This document shows positions 47,610 through 56,142 of a DNA stretch of 64,000 nt, in pieces. Source of the DNA: Colwellia sp. TT2012. Its GTDB lineage: Bacteria > Pseudomonadota > Gammaproteobacteria > Enterobacterales > Alteromonadaceae. The stretch lies in assembly GCF_001440345.1 (NCBI RefSeq), contig NZ_LJYX01000021.1:124001-188000 (forward strand). Direction: 5' to 3'. Numbering within the stretch: the stretch's first letter is position 1; the number at the start of each line of letters is the position of its first letter. A program made the position numbers and the translations under genes. The notes beneath the pieces are model-generated. The model worked only from the letters and a program-made list of their open reading frames with translations, did not search any database and was not told where the DNA came from.

Positions 47610-49072
47610 TAATATTTATTAAAAAATCGGCTTTCTTGCTCGATTTTCGCCTCACCTATCGGTGCAACTTGTTCTACGGTAAAAGTAATAGTAGTCATAT
47701 AATGTTCCAATTCATAAGGGTCAACAGAAATACTTATCGGTAAGGTATAGACAGTAGCGGCCTTAACGGTCACTTCTTGTTTACCATGCCATTGGGTATT
47801 AGCAATACCCTGCATTGAAAGTTTATAGGTATTATCTGTTTGCGACATATTGAGAATTTTTAAGGTAAAGACATTTTCAATATCGCCATTAAAATTCTCT
47901 TTTGCCAGTTCAGTACGGTCGCGAATAATTTCTAAGGATAACGGCACACGATTAACTATTTCAAGAACTAACAACGTGCTCATAATAACGAGTAACACCG
48001 CATAACCGATAAGTTTAGAGCGTACTATAGTTACTTTTTTTCCTTGCAATTCATGCTCTGTGGTATAACGAATAAGGCCGGGCTCATAATTCATTTTATC
48101 CATAACCCCATCACAAGCATCCGCACAGGCACCACAGTTAATACATTCATATTGTAAGCCATTGCGAATATCTATGCCGGTAGGGCAAACATCAACACAT
48201 AGATTACAATCAATGCAATCGCCGAGCCCCATGGCTTTATGGTCTTGTTTACGACCACGAGCACCTCTACTTTCGCCGCGTTTACTATCATAAGCAACTG
48301 TTATGGTATCTTTATCAAACATGGCTGATTGAAAGCGCGCATAAGGACACATATGTAAACATACGGTTTCTCGCATCCAACCCGCGTTACCATAGGTAGC
48401 CAAAGTAAAAAAAACCAGAATACCAGCCATCATCACACTAGTATTTAGGGTAAAAACATCAATAAACAAGTCCTGCATCGGCGAAAAATAACCCGCAAAA
48501 GTCATCGCGGTATAAAGCGAGAATAATAACCAAGCGCTGTGTTTTAAGGTTTTTCGTATGACTTTCTTACGATTTAATTTTTGCTGATCTAATTTTCGTC
48601 GCTGATTGGCAGTACCTTCAATTTTCTCTTCAAACCAAATAAAGATGAACGTCCATACGGTTTGTGGGCACATATAACCACACCAGACTCGACCAAGAAA
48701 GGTAGTAACAAAGAACAGTAAAAAAGCCCCCAGTATGCAAATCCACGCCAGCAAGGTTAAATCTTGTGGCCATAAAGTAAGGCTCCACAAGGTAAATCGT
48801 TGCTCACTGATATCAAACAATACCGCTTGATGACCATTAAACTGCAACCAAGGCAGCATTAGAAAAAATGCAAAATAGACTAGGTTCATTCGTTGCCTGA
48901 GTTTTTGAAAAAAACCAGACACTTTACGGACATATATTTGGTCACCTGGCTTATAACGCTCTTTACCGGTGTTTTTACTGCCATGAATTTTTACATTTTT
49001 AATAGGTATATACTGTCCAACTACCGCCTTATTGGTTTTAGGCGTAGATGATGATGGGTCGTTTTCTCTCAC
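47609..49072 (-). CDS. ccoG: Cytochrome c oxidase accessory protein CcoG (RdxA/FixG)
   Basis: Membrane iron-sulfur protein needed for cbb3 oxidase copper maturation. It has about five membrane segments and an intramembrane CGYMCPQTVW motif. Two clusters follow: CIDCNLCVDVCP and CINCGACADAC. A C-terminal Ig-like FixG domain completes 487 residues. The start is GTG at 49070-49072 with AAGGA six bases upstream. ccoNOQP and ccoI are not in the window. It is first of ccoG-srkA-dsbA on the minus strand, overlapping srkA by one base. Confidence 0.94.
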   Translation of the reverse strand: MRENDPSSSTPKTNKAVVGQYIPIKNVKIHGSKNTGKERYKPGDQIYVRKVSGFFQKLRQRMNLVYFAFFLMLPWLQFNGHQAVLFDISEQRFTLWSLTLWPQDLTLLAWICILGAFLLFFVTTFLGRVWCGYMCPQTVWTFIFIWFEEKIEGTANQRRKLDQQKLNRKKVIRKTLKHSAWLLFSLYTAMTFAGYFSPMQDLFIDVFTLNTSVMMAGILVFFTLATYGNAGWMRETVCLHMCPYARFQSAMFDKDTITVAYDSKRGESRGARGRKQDHKAMGLGDCIDCNLCVDVCPTGIDIRNGLQYECINCGACADACDGVMDKMNYEPGLIRYTTEHELQGKKVTIVRSKLIGYAVLLVIMSTLLVLEIVNRVPLSLEIIRDRTELAKENFNGDIENVFTLKILNMSQTDNTYKLSMQGIANTQWHGKQEVTVKAATVYTLPISISVDPYELEHYMTTITFTVEQVAPIGEAKIEQESRFFNKY

Positions 49073-49234
49073 GATGAATCCTTGGTAAGCGAGTAAGATA
49101 CTACTAATGGGCTACTTGCTAGCCTTAAAAGAAGCTTGATTTTATTAACAAATGCGCATAATAGCTAATAATTTATTACCTTAGCGAGTTAAATAATATA
49201 AAGTCAGCTCTTCTTATTTATTATATGACATATT

Positions 49235-49591
49235 ATGAAGCATTTATTGATCTTAATCGTAGCGGTGGCACTCTATTTACATTTTTACCCAAATGAAGAA
49301 GTGACTCAATTTTATAATGAGCAGAAACAAGTGTTACTTGATGGTTTCAGTGAGCTCAGTGATACCAAAGTAAGGTTAAAAGCCGATAAAATTTATCTAG
49401 ATTTAGAACATGATTTGGCCGCGTTTTCAGAAAAAGAAGTGGCACGCTTAAAAGAAATCACCTCATCAAGAGAAAATGTTAAAACATTTTATTTCACCAT
49501 TTGTAAAACCGAACAAAGAGATGTTGATTTTCATATCAACAATGAAAAGAAAGTCTGCTCAACCATAAATCGCTATGTCAATATGTTTTAA
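49235..49591 (+). CDS. Hypothetical protein with N-terminal membrane anchor
   Basis: The protein has 118 residues. An N-terminal hydrophobic stretch (residues 3-18, HLLILIVAVALYLHFY) acts as signal anchor or uncleaved signal. A charged domain with two Cys (in FTICKTEQ and KKVCSTIN) follows, probably facing the periplasm and disulfide-bonded. I do not recognise a family. It is divergent from ccoG and convergent with hutF, and probably a single-gene transcript. Confidence 0.75.
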   Translation: MKHLLILIVAVALYLHFYPNEEVTQFYNEQKQVLLDGFSELSDTKVRLKADKIYLDLEHDLAAFSEKEVARLKEITSSRENVKTFYFTICKTEQRDVDFHINNEKKVCSTINRYVNMF

Positions 49592-49624
49592 CCACTTGAG
49601 TTAAAACACCTGCCGATAACGCTA

Positions 49625-51034
49625 TTAACTAGCAGATAACCTCACTAATAATTTGGCAAAGTTCTCACTGGCTTGCTCTTGCTCAACATGCTGTTGAGCT
49701 CTTATCTGCCACAAACCATTTACCATTACATCAAAGACTGGATTTTGCTGACTGGCAAAAATCATACTATCTAATAAATGTTGGTTGGCATTAGCAAATA
49801 ACTTAGTTTTATCACTATCTAGTACCAATAAATCAGCTTGTTTGCCAATGGCTAAACAGCCGGTATTACTATTGGTACTTTGCGCGCCACCTATGGCCGC
49901 TCGCTGCCATAAATTTTGCCCTACAGATGCTTGTTCATCTGTTGCTAAAATAGCGCGTTGCTGCTTTATCAGGCGCTGTACATATTCAAGCCAGCGTAAT
50001 TCCTCAATAGGGTTCACTGAAATATGACTATCAGAGCCAATGGCAATAGTGCCCTGCTGTGCTAAAAATTCTGCAGTCGGAAAAATACCATCACCTAAAT
50101 TAGCTTCCGTGGTTGGACAAATTCCGGCAATGGCTTGTTTAGCAATAATGCCTTTTATTTCTGCCTCATCAATATGAGTGGCATGAATTAAACACCAATA
50201 TTTATCAAGTTCAATATTATCAAGTAACCATTGCACCGGTCTTTTGCCATAATGGTTCAAGCAATCGTCAACTTCTTTTTGTTGCTCCGCTATATGAATA
50301 TGAATAGGAGCTTGCTTATCTAAACTACGAACATGCGCTACCGCACTGAGTAGTGAGGTTTTATTAACGGCACGTAAAGAATGTGGCGCGATACCAACAT
50401 TGGTATTTGCATATTGTTCACTTAAGGCAAAGCAGTCACTGACTAATTGATTAAACTGCTCCGTTGAGTTGATAAAGCGCTTTTGACCATCACTCGGCGC
50501 TTGTTCACCAAAACCACTGTGTTGATATAGGACTGGTAATAAGGTTAAACCTATACCTGACTCTTTTGCCGCCTCAAAAATGGCTTGCGCCATAGTCGCA
50601 AGGTTTGCTGGTTTTTCTTCAGAAGAAATAGCGGCATAAGTTTTACCCTCATAGGTACTGCCATCAATATCATGATGTAAATAATGAAACTCTGCGACTC
50701 GGGTATAACCCATTTTGAGCATTTCAATATAGAGTTGTTTAGCAATATTTTTAGCATCAAGGACGGTTAGCTCGGCTAAAAATTGGTACATGATCTTTCG
50801 CCAAGTCCAAAAACTATCTTGCCCTTCACTGCCTTGCTCACTAAAACCGGCAAAAGCCCGTTGAAAAGCGTGCGAATGACAATTTACCATGCCTGGAATA
50901 ACAGCACCTTGGGCGATTTCAGCGCCGGCAATCATGCCAGCGTCAATGGCCGTAATGATACCTTGTTCAATAGTAAGAGTTTGCTTACTGGCCCAACCAT
51001 CTTTTAATAAAATATTTTCTGCGTATAGTTTCAT
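49625..51034 (-). CDS. hutF: Formimidoylglutamate deiminase
   Basis: Amidohydrolase converting N-formimidoyl-glutamate to N-formylglutamate plus ammonia, in the five-step histidine degradation route. The metal-binding NCHSHAFQRAF lies near residue 52, and the later HIHIAEQ, LIHATH and SDSHISVNPIEELRW motifs are typical of HutF. Length is 469 residues (family about 450-460). hutG follows the reaction but lies upstream at 51132 on the same strand, so the two form a hutG-hutF operon with a 97-base gap. hutH, hutU and hutI are elsewhere. Confidence 0.94.
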   Translation of the reverse strand: MKLYAENILLKDGWASKQTLTIEQGIITAIDAGMIAGAEIAQGAVIPGMVNCHSHAFQRAFAGFSEQGSEGQDSFWTWRKIMYQFLAELTVLDAKNIAKQLYIEMLKMGYTRVAEFHYLHHDIDGSTYEGKTYAAISSEEKPANLATMAQAIFEAAKESGIGLTLLPVLYQHSGFGEQAPSDGQKRFINSTEQFNQLVSDCFALSEQYANTNVGIAPHSLRAVNKTSLLSAVAHVRSLDKQAPIHIHIAEQQKEVDDCLNHYGKRPVQWLLDNIELDKYWCLIHATHIDEAEIKGIIAKQAIAGICPTTEANLGDGIFPTAEFLAQQGTIAIGSDSHISVNPIEELRWLEYVQRLIKQQRAILATDEQASVGQNLWQRAAIGGAQSTNSNTGCLAIGKQADLLVLDSDKTKLFANANQHLLDSMIFASQQNPVFDVMVNGLWQIRAQQHVEQEQASENFAKLLVRLSAS

Positions 51035-51131
51035 ATTGCTCTACTAATGAGGGGCTTAAATTATTGACTTAAACCCTTTACAAAAAAGACCAGCCCATGG
51101 CTAAACCAGCTAGCATTAACGTGCATATTCT

Positions 51132-51920
51132 TTACTTTTGCTGAGTAAAGTCAACCAAGCATTGCACAAATGCTTGTAACTTTTCTTTTACCTTAGCGGC
51201 TTTTTTTTCATTGTAACGATCACTTGGTTCATCCATATAGGTATGCTGTGATAACTCTAACTGCACCGCATGAATATTTTCTCTTGGCTTGCCATAACCT
51301 CGGGTGATATAGCCACCTTTAAAGCGACCATTTACCACACTCGTGTAAGGAGATAAATCAAGTTGTGCTATTTTATTGATCAGTTCGCTGCCGCAGCTTG
51401 CACCATTAGCATTACCAAAATTAAAGTCCGGTAATTGCCCATCAAAAAAACGTGGCACGTGTGACAAAATTGAGTGGGCATCCAATAACACCACTTTAGC
51501 AAACTGTGCTTTCATCTGGGTTAAGGTAGCGTTTAATGCTTGATGATAGGGTTGCCAGTAAAGCTCAATTCTGCGCTGAATTTCTGCCTCATTGGGCTCT
51601 TGCCCAGCTTTATATAATGGTGATAAATCAAAAGCTGTCGTGGGACAAAGCTCGGTACTATTTGCTCCGGGGTATAAATTTATGCCATCTATATTGCGGT
51701 TCAAATCGATAACATAGCGACTGTATCTAGGTTTAATAATCGCAATACCAAGACCTTGGGCAAAGTCATAAAGTTTATCCATATACCAGTCAGTATCAGC
51801 AACCTGATGGCCAATGTTTGTCATGGTGCTGGCTATACTGTCAGGGATTAATTGCCCGTTATGCGGCATGCTAATGAGCAGACCCATATTGCCCGTGACC
51901 AAGTCATAACTTCTATTCAT
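51132..51920 (-). CDS. hutG: N-formylglutamate deformylase
   Basis: Hydrolyses N-formylglutamate to glutamate and formate, the last step of the HutF-HutG route. It is the FGase family (ISMPHNG near the N-terminus, DLNRNIDG, LDAHSILSH, YITRGYGKP), probably a zinc enzyme. The open frame reaches TTG at 51932, but GAGGG spaced six bases from ATG 51918-51920 sets the start, giving 262 residues. It lies upstream of hutF on the same strand. Confidence 0.94.
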   Translation of the reverse strand: MNRSYDLVTGNMGLLISMPHNGQLIPDSIASTMTNIGHQVADTDWYMDKLYDFAQGLGIAIIKPRYSRYVIDLNRNIDGINLYPGANSTELCPTTAFDLSPLYKAGQEPNEAEIQRRIELYWQPYHQALNATLTQMKAQFAKVVLLDAHSILSHVPRFFDGQLPDFNFGNANGASCGSELINKIAQLDLSPYTSVVNGRFKGGYITRGYGKPRENIHAVQLELSQHTYMDEPSDRYNEKKAAKVKEKLQAFVQCLVDFTQQK

Positions 51921-52211
51921 ACTATCCCTCAAAATTGGCTGCTATTCAAATTGTATATACAACTTAAGCGCTACTAATTTATCATGCGTTGGTTACTCTG
52001 AGCAAGGATAGATGGAATTTTTTATCTTAGCCAAGGTTAAGCTGAGTTTTTAATTCGTTTCTTAACAACTTAGTTAAATAGGTTTTACCTATTGTAATGA
52101 TAGATTTAATGCGTTTTACTTAACTAAGTTGAGCTAGCATAATAGCTTCATCTTAACGAGTTAAGCGACTCGGCAAAAAAAACACCATTAACCCCCGAAA
52201 GGATTTTCATT

Positions 52212-52940
52212 ATGTTTAACGATATTACCGGTCAAAAAGTCCCTGCAGTTACTTTTCCAATCATAGCTGATGACACCTGGAGTACACGTAATTACCAGGA
52301 TATTTTTGCTAACAAAACAGTGGTGGTTTTTTCATTACCCGGTGCATTTACCCCAACCTGCTCATCATCTCACTTACCTCGCTATAACGAATTAGCACCG
52401 AAGTTTTTTGCCAATGGTGTTGATGAGATTATTTGTATCTCAGTAAACGATACCTTTGTCATGAATGCGTGGGCAAAAGACCAAGATGCCGACAACATTA
52501 GTTTTATTCCCGATGGTAATGGTGAGTTTACCCAAGGCATGGGCTTGTTAGTTGATAAAGCAGAGATTGGTTTTGGTAAACGAAGCTGGCGTTACGCCAT
52601 GTTAGTTAAAAATGGCATAGTTGAAAAAATGTTTATTGAGCCCGATTTACCCGGCGACCCCTTTGAAGTTTCCGATGCCGATACCATGCTTAATTTCATC
52701 AACCCTGCAGCAGTGCAAAGCACAGAAGTGGCTATATTCACCAAACACGGTTGTTCACATTGTGCAAAAACCAAAGCATTATTAGCCGAGCAAGGTTTAC
52801 AATATGAAGAGATGATATTAGGTGAAGACGTCAGTATTACCGCAATGCGCGCCATTACCCAAGCGGATACCACACCACAGATATTTATTGATGGTAAACA
52901 TATTGGTGGCAATGATGAGCTAACTAAATACTTTAGCTAG
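52212..52940 (+). CDS. Peroxiredoxin-glutaredoxin fusion
   Basis: Hybrid peroxidase that reduces peroxides with glutathione. The N-terminal Prx5-type domain (residues 1-165) has the peroxidatic Cys in LPGAFTPTCSSSHLP. The C-terminal glutaredoxin (about 170-242) has KHGCSHCAKTK, a CxxC variant of the usual CPYC. Length is 242 residues, as in Haemophilus and Vibrio PGdx. AAAGGA precedes the ATG. It is monocistronic: two hairpins follow. No oxyR gene is adjacent. Confidence 0.94.
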   Translation: MFNDITGQKVPAVTFPIIADDTWSTRNYQDIFANKTVVVFSLPGAFTPTCSSSHLPRYNELAPKFFANGVDEIICISVNDTFVMNAWAKDQDADNISFIPDGNGEFTQGMGLLVDKAEIGFGKRSWRYAMLVKNGIVEKMFIEPDLPGDPFEVSDADTMLNFINPAAVQSTEVAIFTKHGCSHCAKTKALLAEQGLQYEEMILGEDVSITAMRAITQADTTPQIFIDGKHIGGNDELTKYFS

Positions 52941-52950
52941 TCGCCCTTTA

Positions 52951-53035
52951 CTTGCTTTAAGCCTAAAGCCTTAAAGCAAGCAATACCCCAATAAAAACAC
53001 AGTAATGATATACTCTCGTTATTGTGTTTTTGTTT
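52951..53035 (+). terminator. Tandem hairpins after the Prx-Grx gene
   Basis: The first is CTTGCTTTAA/TTAAAGCAAG, a perfect 10-bp stem with a 10-base loop at 52951-52980. The second is AAAAACACAGTAA with TTATTGTGTTTTT at about 52993-53030, followed by TGTTT. Together they should terminate the rightward transcript. Confidence 0.75.
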
Positions 53036-53089
53036 ACAGCTACTGCTGCACCTTAGCGCTAGCACGAATATTACTTATTGGAATTAATA

Positions 53090-53317
53090 ATGGATAACCA
53101 GCCTTATAACCCGCTTCATGGTATTAATTTAAAGACCATAGTCACTGAATTAGAAGCCCATTTTGGCTTTGAGACCTTAGGTAAAACCATTAAAATAAAA
53201 TGCTTTACTGACAATCCCAGTATTCAATCAAGCTTGAAATTTTTACGTAAAACTCCCTGGGCGAGAGAGAAGGTTGAGCAGCTTTACCTTAACAATAAAA
53301 ATAAAATCCACACTTAA
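53090..53317 (+). CDS. VF530 family DNA-binding protein (DUF2132)
   Basis: The protein has 75 residues, and the family core [20 protein letters not shown] and [16 protein letters not shown] is clear. VF530 structures show a SAM/HTH-like helical bundle, and binding to DNA has been proposed. The frame reaches a TTG at 53078, but ATG 53090 with TTGGA upstream is the better start. It lies alone, upstream of a truncated purU. Confidence 0.85.
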   Translation: MDNQPYNPLHGINLKTIVTELEAHFGFETLGKTIKIKCFTDNPSIQSSLKFLRKTPWAREKVEQLYLNNKNKIHT

Positions 53318-53361
53318 GCATAAATAATCACTCTCTTAGCCGACTAGTAGTAATAACATTA

Positions 53362-53700
53362 ATGCAGATACTCTCTGATGACTTTTGTCAGCAATTATCA
53401 GGCCGAGCAATGAATATCCATCACTCTTTTTTACCAAGTTTTAAAGGTGCTCGCCCTTATCATCAAGCACATGCTCGTGGTGTTAAAGTCATTGGCGCTA
53501 CCGCTCATTATGTTACTGCTCACCTTGACGAAGGTCCTATTATCGCTCAGGAAGTAAAACCCATTAATCACACGTTCACCATAGAGCAGATGGTACATAT
53601 GGGACATGATTTAGAAGCCACGGCTTTAAGCCATGCGGTAAGGCTGCATGCTGAACAGCGAGTCTGTCTAAATGGTGATAAAACGGTAATTCTTGCTTAA
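53362..53700 (+). pseudogene. purU: C-terminal remnant of formyltetrahydrofolate deformylase
   Basis: The 112 codons correspond to the last 40% of Pur[21 protein letters not shown], then [19 protein letters not shown]. The formyltransferase Asn-His-Asp residues remain (NIHH and LDEG). The N-terminal ACT domain and the first part of the catalytic fold (about 165 residues) are absent; upstream in-frame there is a stop at 53347. It begins at an ATG that aligns inside the parent protein. I regard it as a decayed gene rather than a functional short enzyme. Confidence 0.85.
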
Positions 53701-53867
53701 CTTTAGCTGAGCGAATACCTAGCGAATTAATTCGACTGTAAGTAATTATTTACAGCCGTCAACTCCCCCTGACGTATAGCAAGGCACTAAATGGCGCTAA
53801 AATTCGCCTAATTGTCCACTTTATGATTAAAATTACACTATAACCTATTTTAATAAAAGTCCTCATT

Positions 53868-54398
53868 ATGATTAATGTTGAAAAAATTCATCACGTTGCC
53901 TATCGCTGCAAAGATGCCAAAGAAACGACTGACTGGTACAAAGATAAGTTAAACATGGACTTAGTGCTTGCTATTGCTGAAAATGAAGTGCCTTCTACCA
54001 AGGCACCAGATCCTTACATGCACATTTTTCTTGATGCGGGTAATGAGAATGTTTTAGCCTTTTTTGAACTGCCTAATTCGCCAGCCATGGACAGAGATCA
54101 AAATACTCCTACTTGGGTGCAACATATTGCCCTAAGAGTTGCTAGTTATGATGCCTTGGTATCAGCGAAAGAAGAGCTTGAAAGTAAAGGTGTTGACGTT
54201 TTAGGCCCGGTAAATCACGGCGTATTTAAGTCTATTTATTTTTTCGATCCAAACGGCCATCGTTTAGAGCTTGCGACCAATACCGGTACTGCCGAACAGT
54301 TTAAAGAACTGAATAGAGTGGCTTATGAGATGATTGAAGAATGGTCGGTAACTAAACGTGCACCTAGTCATGCGGCTTGGTTACACCAGCAAGATTAA
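53868..54398 (+). CDS. VOC-family glyoxalase/dioxygenase-like protein
   Basis: The 176 residues form one or two beta-alpha-beta-beta-beta modules of the vicinal oxygen chelate superfamily. The candidate metal ligands are H in KIHHVAYRCKD, H in MHIFLDAG, H in WVQHIALRV and E in GHRLELATN, a full metal-site set. The ring-cleaving or lyase substrate cannot be told from sequence. It is a lone rightward gene ending at the terminator 54466-54503. Confidence 0.85.
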   Translation: MINVEKIHHVAYRCKDAKETTDWYKDKLNMDLVLAIAENEVPSTKAPDPYMHIFLDAGNENVLAFFELPNSPAMDRDQNTPTWVQHIALRVASYDALVSAKEELESKGVDVLGPVNHGVFKSIYFFDPNGHRLELATNTGTAEQFKELNRVAYEMIEEWSVTKRAPSHAAWLHQQD

Positions 54399-54465
54399 AC
54401 TGCTGTGGGAAAAATGAACTACCTTTCAGTACGGGACTCTCTTTTTAACACCGAGACCTAGCACT

Positions 54466-54503
54466 AAAAAGCCCCCAATTTTCACTAGCGGGCTTTTTAT
54501 TTT
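54466..54503. terminator. Bidirectional hairpin terminator
   Basis: AAAAAGCCC and GGGCTTTTT flank a 15-base loop with extra CC/GC pairing. The plus side continues ATTTTGCC. It ends the VOC gene and, in the other direction, the former metE gene. Confidence 0.75.
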
Positions 54504-54528
54504 GCCATTAGCTTTTAGCTAACTCAAG

Positions 54529-54660
54529 CTAAGCCTGATACTCTTTACGCAATTGCTTAGCGGCATTGACCCTATTTTCCAAGGCCAGCTTAGTTTCTGT
54601 CCAGCCACGTGTTTTTAAGCCAAAATCTGGGTTTACCCATAAAATAAATTCATTATATTC
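54529..54660 (-). pseudogene. metE: Last 43 codons of metE
   Basis: Minus-strand frame ending [20 protein letters not shown], then a helix and stop. It matches the extreme C-terminus of cobalamin-independent methionine synthase (E. coli [20 protein letters not shown]). The Cys that binds zinc in that motif is Phe here. The other 700 or so residues are missing: the sequence switches to metR text at 54660. This is a deletion remnant. Confidence 0.9.
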
Positions 54661-54994
54661 GAAATAAAACATTTAAAAACACTGACACCCCTTGCCAATA
54701 CTGGAAATATCCGTAAAGCGGCGGAGGTTTTATTTAGTAGTCAATCGGCTTTATCTCATCAAATAAAAGACTTAGAGCAAAGATTAAATACGCCATTATT
54801 TATTCGTAACACTTCGCCGGTAGAATTTACCAAGGCGGGTAAACTGCTCCTGAATCTTGGCGAAGAGATATTACCTAAGATTAAACAAGTAAATGCCGTA
54901 TTAAAGGCTCCGTCACTATTTCATTGTATGCGCTTAGGCGAGACCTGCATTCATAAAAAGCTCTTGCCTGAAGCGATCAAGGAATTTGCTAACT
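54658..54994 (+). pseudogene. metR: N-terminal remnant of metR (LysR regulator)
   Basis: The frame [20 protein letters not shown], then SSQSALSHQIKDLEQRLNTP, is the MetR/LysR helix-turn-helix (E. coli SQSALSHQFSDLEQRLG). The first two codons are lost at the junction with metE. About 110 codons are readable until a terminal-inverted-repeat element begins at 54995 and cuts the gene. After the element, no convincing MetR continuation is seen. Confidence 0.9.
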
Positions 54995-55353
54995 TATACC
55001 CGTTACCATTCAAAGTGCTAGATTTCAGTGGGAATTAAAATGACTTTAGGCAAGATAAATCATTGAAGCATAGTCATTCTATGGTTTCATTATTTAACGT
55101 GGTATAAAGTCATGTTAAACCCATCGAAGAAGCGTTTGAGCAACATCACTTCATCGTTGCTGTAACTCATAATGATGCTGCATGGATGCAGCTTGTTAGA
55201 TAATGCAGACGGTACAGGAAGTACCTTATACGGATAATGCAGGAGCAATTATCCGGAGCATATTCTCCTGAACAACCATTATTTCATCACAGCGCCTGGA
55301 ATTGAAATTGCTCAAGCACTCTGAAACATGCATATTGAATGGTAACGGGTATA
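54995..55353. repeat. MITE-like inverted-repeat element, subfamily B copy 2
   Basis: TATACCCGTTACCATTCAA at the left and TTGAATGGTAACGGGTATA at the right form near-perfect 19-bp terminal repeats. It matches the reverse complement of 40766-41029 over about 264 bp and has an additional 95 bp (about 55175-55285) composed of small hairpins. It interrupts metR. Confidence 0.92.
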
Positions 55354-55400
55354 TATGCGAAGAAGACTTAGACAATTAAATTAAATTATTGGAGTAAGCT

Positions 55401-55820
55401 ATGTGGCAGCAAACTGAATTAATATTAAAAGCAAGAAAGCGTGGTTTTCACTTAATCACCGAGGAGGTCCTAAGCCAGCTGCCTGAGCTAAATAAAGTGA
55501 ACTGCGGCATTCTGCACCTTTTTATAAAACACAGTTCCGCTTCCATTACCCTGAATGAAAATGCTGACCCAACTGTACGCAGTGATATGGAAGCGCACTT
55601 TAATCATTTTGTCCCAGAAAGAGCACCGTATTATCAACATACTTATGAAGGTGATGATGATATGCCTGCCCATATAAAAGCTAGCCTGCTAGGTAATAGT
55701 TTGAGTTTACCCATTAGCGGCGGGCAATTAAATATAGGTATTTGGCAGGGAATATATTTAGGTGAACATAGAAACCATGCCAGTAGCCGCACTATTGTAG
55801 CGACCATCAATGGCGAGTAG
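55401..55820 (+). CDS. yjbQ: YjbQ family protein (UPF0047)
   Basis: The protein has 139 residues, with the family motif HLFIKHSSASITLNENADP and the ending GIWQGIYLGEHRNH. The conserved HxSxS and ENADP groups and a conserved EHR are present. E. coli YjbQ has weak thiamine-phosphate synthase activity; the physiological role is uncertain. GGAG lies six bases before the ATG. It follows the metR-interrupting repeat. Confidence 0.92.
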   Translation: MWQQTELILKARKRGFHLITEEVLSQLPELNKVNCGILHLFIKHSSASITLNENADPTVRSDMEAHFNHFVPERAPYYQHTYEGDDDMPAHIKASLLGNSLSLPISGGQLNIGIWQGIYLGEHRNHASSRTIVATINGE

Positions 55821-55862
55821 CACTTAAATAGCAAAAAATTAAAGACTTTAAAACGTTAAGGC

Positions 55863-55976
55863 GTCATTCCCGAAATTACTTGTCGGGAATCTATGGTTTG
55901 AGAATATCAGGGGGTTAAGTTGGGAAACTAAGGGATTAACAAAATGGATCCCCGACTCAAACCGCACGGGATGAAA
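55863..55976. repeat. CATTCCCG-type inverted-repeat element
   Basis: GTCATTCCCG at the left and CGGGATGA at the right are terminal inverted repeats. An inner ATTCCCG...CGGGAAT pair adds structure. Related GTCATTCCCG repeats are common between genes in gammaproteobacteria. It is about 114 bp and has no coding frame. Confidence 0.7.
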
Positions 55977-56012
55977 ACTTAAAAGATAATGATTAAGAGT
56001 CTACTTATCGAT

Positions 56013-56130
56013 ATAGCATTCACCTTTAAATTGTATTGTTCAAGTTAAAGGATGGAGCACGGAATTGACGTTAGTCAATGAGTCCTTCAGACGCATAAAT
56101 TGAGCTATACAATGACAAGGTGAATGTTAT
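56013..56130. repeat. Short inverted-repeat element
   Basis: ATAGCATTCACCTT (left) and AAGGTGAATGTTAT (right) match at 13 of 14 positions. Pairing continues imperfectly inward (ATTGTAT with ATACAAT), and the centre has ATTGAC-GTTA-GTCAAT. It ends 12 bases before the duplicated dnaB 3' end. Confidence 0.75.
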
Positions 56131-56142
56131 TCAGCTATTCAT

